DNA from: Candidatus Gastranaerophilales bacterium
Lineage (GTDB): Bacteria; Cyanobacteriota; Vampirovibrionia; Gastranaerophilales; Gastranaerophilaceae
Direction: 5' to 3'
Length of the DNA stretch: 40,432 nt
Assembly: GCA_947588785.1 (NCBI GenBank)
Contig: CANPZN010000009.1
Coordinates: 1 to 40,432 of the forward strand
The position numbers and the translations under genes were made by a program. Under the pieces are notes generated by a model, which ran no database searches, was not told where the DNA came from, and saw nothing but the letters and a program-made list of their open reading frames with translations. Positions 36,400 to 40,432 of the stretch are shown here, one piece after another. Each line of letters starts with the position of its first letter. The first letter of the stretch is position 1.

Positions 36400-36864
36400 A
36401 TGTTTGATTTGATTTTTTTAATAATATTATTATGTATTACTTATTTTACGGGAAGTATAATTGAAAAAAATCACTTTAAAAAAATTAAACAACGTGAAAT
36501 CAGACTCATAAAAAAACCTATAATAACTTACGGCACAAAAAGATTTCAAACAAATAGACCCGTAAAAAAAGTAGAATTGGTTACTGGTGAAGTGGTAATA
36601 AGTGGTGATTACTTTAAAAATTTTGTAGCAAGTTTAAAAAATTTATTTGGAGGCAAATTAACTCCATTTGAATCAATACTTGATCGTGCAAGAAGAGAAG
36701 CATTATTAAAAATGAGAGAAAAAGCGGCTAATGCCTCAATAATAGTTAATGCAAGAATAGAAACAGTTTTATTAAATAATATATATATCCCTAATAGCGT
36801 ACCTCAATGTGCAATAATAGCATACGGAACAGCAATTACTTATGACAATCAAAAAAAATTATGA
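36400..36864 (+). CDS. Membrane-anchored YbjQ-like protein
   Basis: A 154-residue protein with one N-terminal membrane segment (DLIFLIILLCITYFTGSII), a short basic linker, then a YbjQ-like domain: VELVTGEVVISGDYFKNF, SLKNLFGGKLTPFESIL, ARREALLKMREKAANAS and IIAYGTAITYD. It is a membrane-tethered paralogue of the preceding gene. It lies 4 bp downstream of it and overlaps the following peptidase gene by 23 bp, so all three are translated as a unit. Confidence 0.85.
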   Translation: MFDLIFLIILLCITYFTGSIIEKNHFKKIKQREIRLIKKPIITYGTKRFQTNRPVKKVELVTGEVVISGDYFKNFVASLKNLFGGKLTPFESILDRARREALLKMREKAANASIIVNARIETVLLNNIYIPNSVPQCAIIAYGTAITYDNQKKL

Positions 36865-37651
36865 AGAACTTCAAGCAGCATTAATTGAAGGTGAAAATAT
36901 TAATGTCAGCAAATCTTCGGATTTAAAAAATTTCTTTATATTAATTATCAGTATCATCGGAATTATTGTTGCTATGATATTTGTATTTAATGTTATTTCA
37001 GATATTTTTATTTCAACAATGTCAGATGATACTCAAATAAAAATTGAAAAATCAATAAGTATAAAACAGATTGATTTAAAATACCCAAATGTTACTACGC
37101 AAGAGTTAAAAGAGTTAAAAAATTTAAATAATATTAAATCAAAAATAATAGCTGCTGACACTACTTTAAAAAATAAATCAAATTTTCCCATTACTATAGT
37201 AAACAATAGTGAAATTAATGCTTGTATTTTACCTAACGGTATAATTTTTATTACAAGCGGATTACTTAAGCAAAAATATACTGAAGAAGAACTGGCATTT
37301 GTTCTTGCACATGAAATAGGGCATTATGCTAATAGAGATCATTTAAGAATTTTCAGCAGACAAATACTCTCAAGTCTCATATTTATAACTATTAGCGGGA
37401 ATACAAATTCATTTGACAAATTTTTAAACGGAGTAACTCTCTTAAATAATCTTGTTTATTCTCGAAAACAAGAAGCAGCAGCTGATGAATATGCAGGTAG
37501 AATTTTAATAAAAATATACGGAACAAATAACGGCGGCAAAACATTTATAAAGAAAATAAAAGATAATGAAAACACTTCTAATTTTCTTCATTATTTTTCA
37601 TCTCATCCCAGCTGGAACAACAGATTAAATATCCTCAATAAACAGATGTAA
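36842..37651 (+). CDS. M48-family zinc metalloprotease, membrane-anchored
   Basis: A 269-residue M48 (Ste24/HtpX-type) peptidase. A membrane segment near residues 30-55 (FFILIISIIGIIVAMIFVFNVI) is followed by the catalytic domain with ACILPNGIIFITSGLL, HEIGH (HExxH zinc site in VLAHEIGHYANRDH) and the third ligand Glu in AADEYAG, then SSHPSWNNRLNIL. M48 enzymes with this layout take part in membrane or periplasmic protein quality control. Pairing with YbjQ proteins recurs in other bacteria and suggests a shared oligomeric complex, which is inference. Confidence 0.9.
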   Translation: MTIKKNYEELQAALIEGENINVSKSSDLKNFFILIISIIGIIVAMIFVFNVISDIFISTMSDDTQIKIEKSISIKQIDLKYPNVTTQELKELKNLNNIKSKIIAADTTLKNKSNFPITIVNNSEINACILPNGIIFITSGLLKQKYTEEELAFVLAHEIGHYANRDHLRIFSRQILSSLIFITISGNTNSFDKFLNGVTLLNNLVYSRKQEAAADEYAGRILIKIYGTNNGGKTFIKKIKDNENTSNFLHYFSSHPSWNNRLNILNKQM

Positions 37652-37684
37652 TCTTGTAACCGGTCATGTATTTTATTTCGACCT

Positions 37685-38375
37685 TTACTTGTCATGATTA
37701 TCAACATAATCATTAAAACTTTTTGAATCCCAAGTTATATTCGTTTTAACAACTCTTGCAGGATTTCCTGCAATAGCACAATGGGACTGTGAATAAGAGC
37801 CACTAACTACCCCCCCCCCAGCCGATAATTGAATCATCAGCAATAGTAGTATTCTTTAAAATAGTAGAATTTGCACCAATCCAACAATGATTACCTATAT
37901 TTATTCCCTTCACTCTATTTATTATCTTTTGTGTTTCATAATTATATATCGGATGAGCATCTGTATTATAAATATTTATTCCAAATGCAAACATACAATT
38001 TTTGCCTATTTTTAAAAAAGAGTTTGAATTATATGTTATATAAGAAACTTGGGCTAAATATGTATTTTCATCAATAAAGATCTTACTATTTGTCACTTTA
38101 CCATAGTTAGGATGATTATATCCGATAGTTATATTTAATTTTTCAGAAACAATAAATCCTTTTTTTACATAAATTTCATTATTATCTCCAAAAATTTTTA
38201 TAACAATTTTAGCTTTTTTATCAATAGCATTATCTTCAATCACAACCTTATTGTTCATTCCTTCAATCTTTAAACGAATATTCTTATAATTTTTGGAAGG
38301 AATAAAAATTTGATTTAATTTATCCTTTTTTAAAAATCTTAAATAACCAACAATTGATTTTATAATATATCGCAT
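37685..38375 (-). pseudogene. Phase-variable hexapeptide acyltransferase, frame off as read
   Basis: A left-handed beta-helix O-acetyl/acyltransferase of the capsule, O-antigen or exopolysaccharide type. Hexapeptide turns: IGKNCMFAFGINIY, then TDAHPIY (active-site His) and INIGNHCWIGANSTILKNTTIADDSIIGWG. As read, a G10 tract (plus-strand C at 37810-37819) throws the frame and the protein stops at 37803. With nine G the frame continues VVSGSYSQSHCAIAGNPARV to a stop at 37685, the standard C-terminus of this family, giving 229 residues. The start chosen is the ATG at 38375 with AAAGGA upstream; the frame is open to 38420. It is probably acetyl-CoA-dependent and acts in the cytoplasm on a surface sugar. 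Slipped-strand phase variation is the likely explanation; a homopolymer sequencing error is the alternative. Confidence 0.8.
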
Positions 38376-38627
38376 AAAATTTCCTTTAAATCGGAGAAAG
38401 AATGTTTCAAATTTATTCATTAGATAATCGGATTATACTATAACATCAACCTTTTTACAATTTTGAATCATTTTATCCGATATCGTAACACTCCTCGTAA
38501 CTTTTTCAATATGTTATTTTTAATTTTCACTCACACCTTCAAATTATTGTGAAAATATTCCTCATCAAAATTTATCGCAGGGGTTATTTATAAATTTTTA
38601 CAGAGGAAAGGTTAAAAGAGAAAAATT
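38376..38627. other. Intergenic region with no recognised feature
   Basis: About 250 bp. It should carry the leftward promoter of the acyltransferase gene and remnants upstream of the WG-repeat pseudogene. GAGGAAAGG lies near 38605, ahead of a short reading frame at 38628. No repeat-family module is seen. Confidence 0.4.
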
Positions 38628-38926
38628 ATGAATAATCCGCAAAATAAAGTAATTAATGAAAGAGAGGATATTATTAAAAAAGCTCATATTGAAGCTCAAA
38701 ATATTCAGATTATTTTTGTTTTAATGAAGGACTGGCTTGTGTTTGTTTAATTGATATAAATCGACTGTACGGATTTATTGATGAAAATACCTCCTTTTAT
38801 TTATGACCATGCACAAAATTTTGACAACGGTAAAACTCGGGCTTCTTTTATATAATGAAGAATATTTTATTGATATAAAAGGTGATAGAATTAGTAAAAA
38901 GCGTAAAAGAGAAATTATATAAAATG
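38628..38926 (+). pseudogene. WG-repeat protein remnant
   Basis: A 40-codon frame opens at 38628 (MNNPQNKVINEREDIIKKAH). In other frames there follow FNEGLACVCLIDINRLYGFIDENT (split 38722-38796), YDHAQNFDNGKTRASF and YNEEYFIDIKGDRISKK. Read together they match the WG/KWG repeat pattern (EGLAxVxxxxxYGFIDxxG, then YDxAxxFxNGxA). At least three frameshifts separate the pieces, so this is a decayed repeat-protein gene, probably once longer at the 5' end. Its role is unknown. Confidence 0.6.
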
Positions 38927-39208
38927 AAAAAAATGATTTTTTCCCCAATTTTAATAATAACTTTAATAATTTTAATTCTTTTATTCTATCCCTATTCGCT
39001 CAGGTCAGATTATAAAAACGCACTTCACTATTGTACACAACAAACTCCTTCAACAAGAGGAGAGTTTGTTGGCTGTATGGAAGTCTATTTTCTTCAATAT
39101 AACAGAAAAAACTATGAAAAATACATAAAAATAAAAACTTTCTGCAATTTTTTATATAATAACGAATACGATAAAGAACAATGTGTGGATAGAATTATGT
39201 TTCTTTAA
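38924..39208 (+). CDS. Small membrane-anchored hypothetical protein
   Basis: A 94-residue protein from the ATG at 38924; a GTG 14 codons upstream also keeps the frame, but that stretch overlaps the WG-repeat remnant. A single hydrophobic segment lies near the start (SPILIITLIILILLFYPY), followed by a polar domain with four cysteines (HYC, FVGCM, TFCNF, QCVD) that could form two disulfides outside the cytoplasm. No family is recognised. Its 3' end overlaps the convergent 39195-40004 gene by 14 bp. Confidence 0.5.
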   Translation: MKKMIFSPILIITLIILILLFYPYSLRSDYKNALHYCTQQTPSTRGEFVGCMEVYFLQYNRKNYEKYIKIKTFCNFLYNNEYDKEQCVDRIMFL

Positions 39209-40004
39209 ATAATTCTTTGTCTAATTCTTTACATATCGTCTTTGCTCTTGATTTAATTATTTCCGTTGATCTATCTATGTATCTTAAGACAAATTCTTTA
39301 TAATCTTTTTTTTCATTATCTTCAATATACATCCAATTATATGGCTTATTATTATGTTCAAAATAATTTTCAATCGGTTTACCGTCTTTAAAATACGCTT
39401 CAAGAAAAAATGTTTCGCAAAAATCTTTTTCTTTAAGTTCGCTTTCTTTTCCTAATTGAAAAATAATATTATTATCGTTATCCAAAAATAATTTTTTTAG
39501 AAACAAATCAAAATAATCTTGGCAACAGCTTTTTTTAAGTTGATTTAATGTTGTATTGGTTCCCTTAATTCTGCATTTTGGAAGCAGCATAAAATTTCCG
39601 ATAGTAAGATATGTTTTTTCAAATTCTTTTATTTTTTCTCTATCCGAATCATCAAACAAATCTTTATATTTTGTGTCATACCCTCCTAATAAAGTAGAAT
39701 AAGTGTTTATTGTTTCCCCGCCATAATTATCATCCATATATTCAAAAGTGGACATATGGGGTAATTTATCATGCCACAAAATAAAATATATGTATTTTGC
39801 GAGCCATACACTATCTTCATCTTTAGCAGCTCTGTATCCACGATATCTACGATCTTCTATATATCTAGGATCTTCTATGCCCCATAAATTTGCAAAATTA
39901 AAATTTTCTAAATAATAAACATTGTTTTCTTGCTTTTCAAGTTTTAAAAATTCTTTTACTTTTTCTGTTGCTTCGTTTAAATCCTTTTTTTCCTGTTCAT
40001 TCAT
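39195..40004 (-). CDS. Hypothetical protein, possibly DUF6994-like
   Basis: A 269-residue acidic soluble protein. It has an N-terminal helix (EQEKKDLNEATEKVKEFLKL), then NLWGIEDPRYIEDRRYRGYRAAKD, DTKYKDLFDDSD, and TIGNFMLLPKCRI followed by LNQLKKSCCQDYFDLFLKK. The order of the IGNFMLLP element and the LN..R/K..CxDYFD helix reminds me of a family of uncharacterised bacterial proteins (DUF6994), but I cannot confirm it. GGGAG lies 7 bases before the ATG. It is the first gene left of the 84-bp tandem array, with only 16 bp between its start and the first AT-rich leader. Confidence 0.6.
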   Translation of the reverse strand: MNEQEKKDLNEATEKVKEFLKLEKQENNVYYLENFNFANLWGIEDPRYIEDRRYRGYRAAKDEDSVWLAKYIYFILWHDKLPHMSTFEYMDDNYGGETINTYSTLLGGYDTKYKDLFDDSDREKIKEFEKTYLTIGNFMLLPKCRIKGTNTTLNQLKKSCCQDYFDLFLKKLFLDNDNNIIFQLGKESELKEKDFCETFFLEAYFKDGKPIENYFEHNNKPYNWMYIEDNEKKDYKEFVLRYIDRSTEIIKSRAKTICKELDKELFKET

Positions 40005-40040
40005 ATCATTACTCCCTTTATTTATTAATTATAAAATAAA

Positions 40041-40432
40041 TTGGTAGGCTAAAGCCTACCCTACTTAAAATCGTAAATAAATATTTTCGTAGGGTGGACT
40101 TTTGTCCATCTATCTACTAATTAAATTGGTAGGCTAAAACCTACCCTACTTAAAATTGTAAACAAATATTTTCGTAGAGTGGATTTAGTCCATCTATCTA
40201 CTAATTAAATTGGTAGGCTAAAACCTACCCTACTTAAAATTGTAAACAAATATTTTCGTAGAGTGGATTTAGTCCATCTATCTACTAATTAAATTGGTAG
40301 GCTAAAACCTACCCTACTTAAAATTGTAAACAAATATTTTCGTAGAGTGGATTTAGTCCATCTATCTACTAATTAAATTGGTAGGCTAAAACCTACCCTA
40401 CTTAAAATTGTAAACAAATATTTTCGTAGAGT
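40041..40432. repeat. 84-bp tandem array, runs off window
   Basis: Units begin with TTGGTAGGCT at 40041, 40126, 40210, 40294 and 40378; the first period is 85 bp and later ones 84 bp. Each holds an imperfect palindrome GGTAGGCTAAARCCTACC and a second inverted repeat (GTGGATTTAGTCCA). Units two to five look identical, while the first differs at several bases. The palindrome is a sister of the GGTAGACTWWAGTCTACC family. Confidence 0.92.

Noticed and set aside
40041-40432. CRISPR array
   Set aside because: Units are tandem and identical over their whole 84 bp; there are no unique spacers and no cas genes nearby.

Overview
The window is about 40 kb of AT-rich bacterial chromosome with short housekeeping operons spread among many repeated intergenic modules. 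The low GC, a 2-hydroxyacyl-CoA dehydratase activator-type (DUF2229) protein, intracellular EF-hand proteins, an L10 leader, AMIN-type amidase and many lineage-restricted membrane proteins fit a gut member of the Vampirovibrionia/Melainabacteria (Gastranaerophilales-like). That assignment is inference; there is no rRNA gene here to settle it.

Layout. 0-6.4 kb: a leftward TPR protein, a rightward radical SAM enzyme, a leftward pair (winged-helix protein, DUF2229 protein) and a leftward pair (lytic transglycosylase, NrtR-like Nudix regulator). 6.8-14.3 kb: ribbon-helix-helix protein, M20 peptidase, rpsO, metK, CCA-adding enzyme, a large lineage-specific membrane protein and a small unknown. 14.9-20.1 kb is the translation block: rplT and rpmI, separated from infC by an opposite-facing radical SAM cassette; an EF-hand protein; then rplJ-rplL behind an L10 leader and an apparent attenuator. 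20.3-28.3 kb: a Cys-rich exported protein, a second EF-hand protein, a frameshifted N-acetylmuramoyl-L-alanine amidase, murI, an exported unknown and trxB. 28.3-35.9 kb (leftward): a repeat-bearing NUMOD3-like protein, a polytopic membrane protein, an unknown soluble protein and a 1024-residue UvrD-type helicase fused to a RecB-like nuclease. 36-40 kb: a YbjQ/YbjQ-TM/M48 peptidase operon, a hexapeptide acyltransferase, a WG-repeat pseudogene, two hypotheticals and an 84-bp tandem array running off the window.

Three observations stand out. (1) Two genes whose products look like surface-glycan or peptide modifiers carry long homopolymer tracts, C11 near the 5' end of the radical SAM gene and G10 near the 3' end of the acyltransferase gene. 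Both are out of frame as read, and a one-base contraction restores full-length proteins, the classic mark of slipped-strand phase variation. (2) A mosaic repeat family with recognisable ends (TGTCCGA at one, GCGACACCGGATTAAAT at the other, many copies carrying the palindrome GGTAGACTWWAGTCTACC) sits next to gene 3' ends, supplies the last codons of three proteins, and forms an in-frame insert of about 150 residues near the N-terminus of the NUMOD3-like protein. Two 169-bp inverted copies bracket a 3.9-kb segment holding trxB. (3) Two possible small RNAs follow leftward operons; each has a G-free stretch and its own intrinsic terminator.

The repeats and palindromes explain most of the longer non-coding gaps. 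No tRNA, rRNA, CRISPR array, transposase or integrase was seen.
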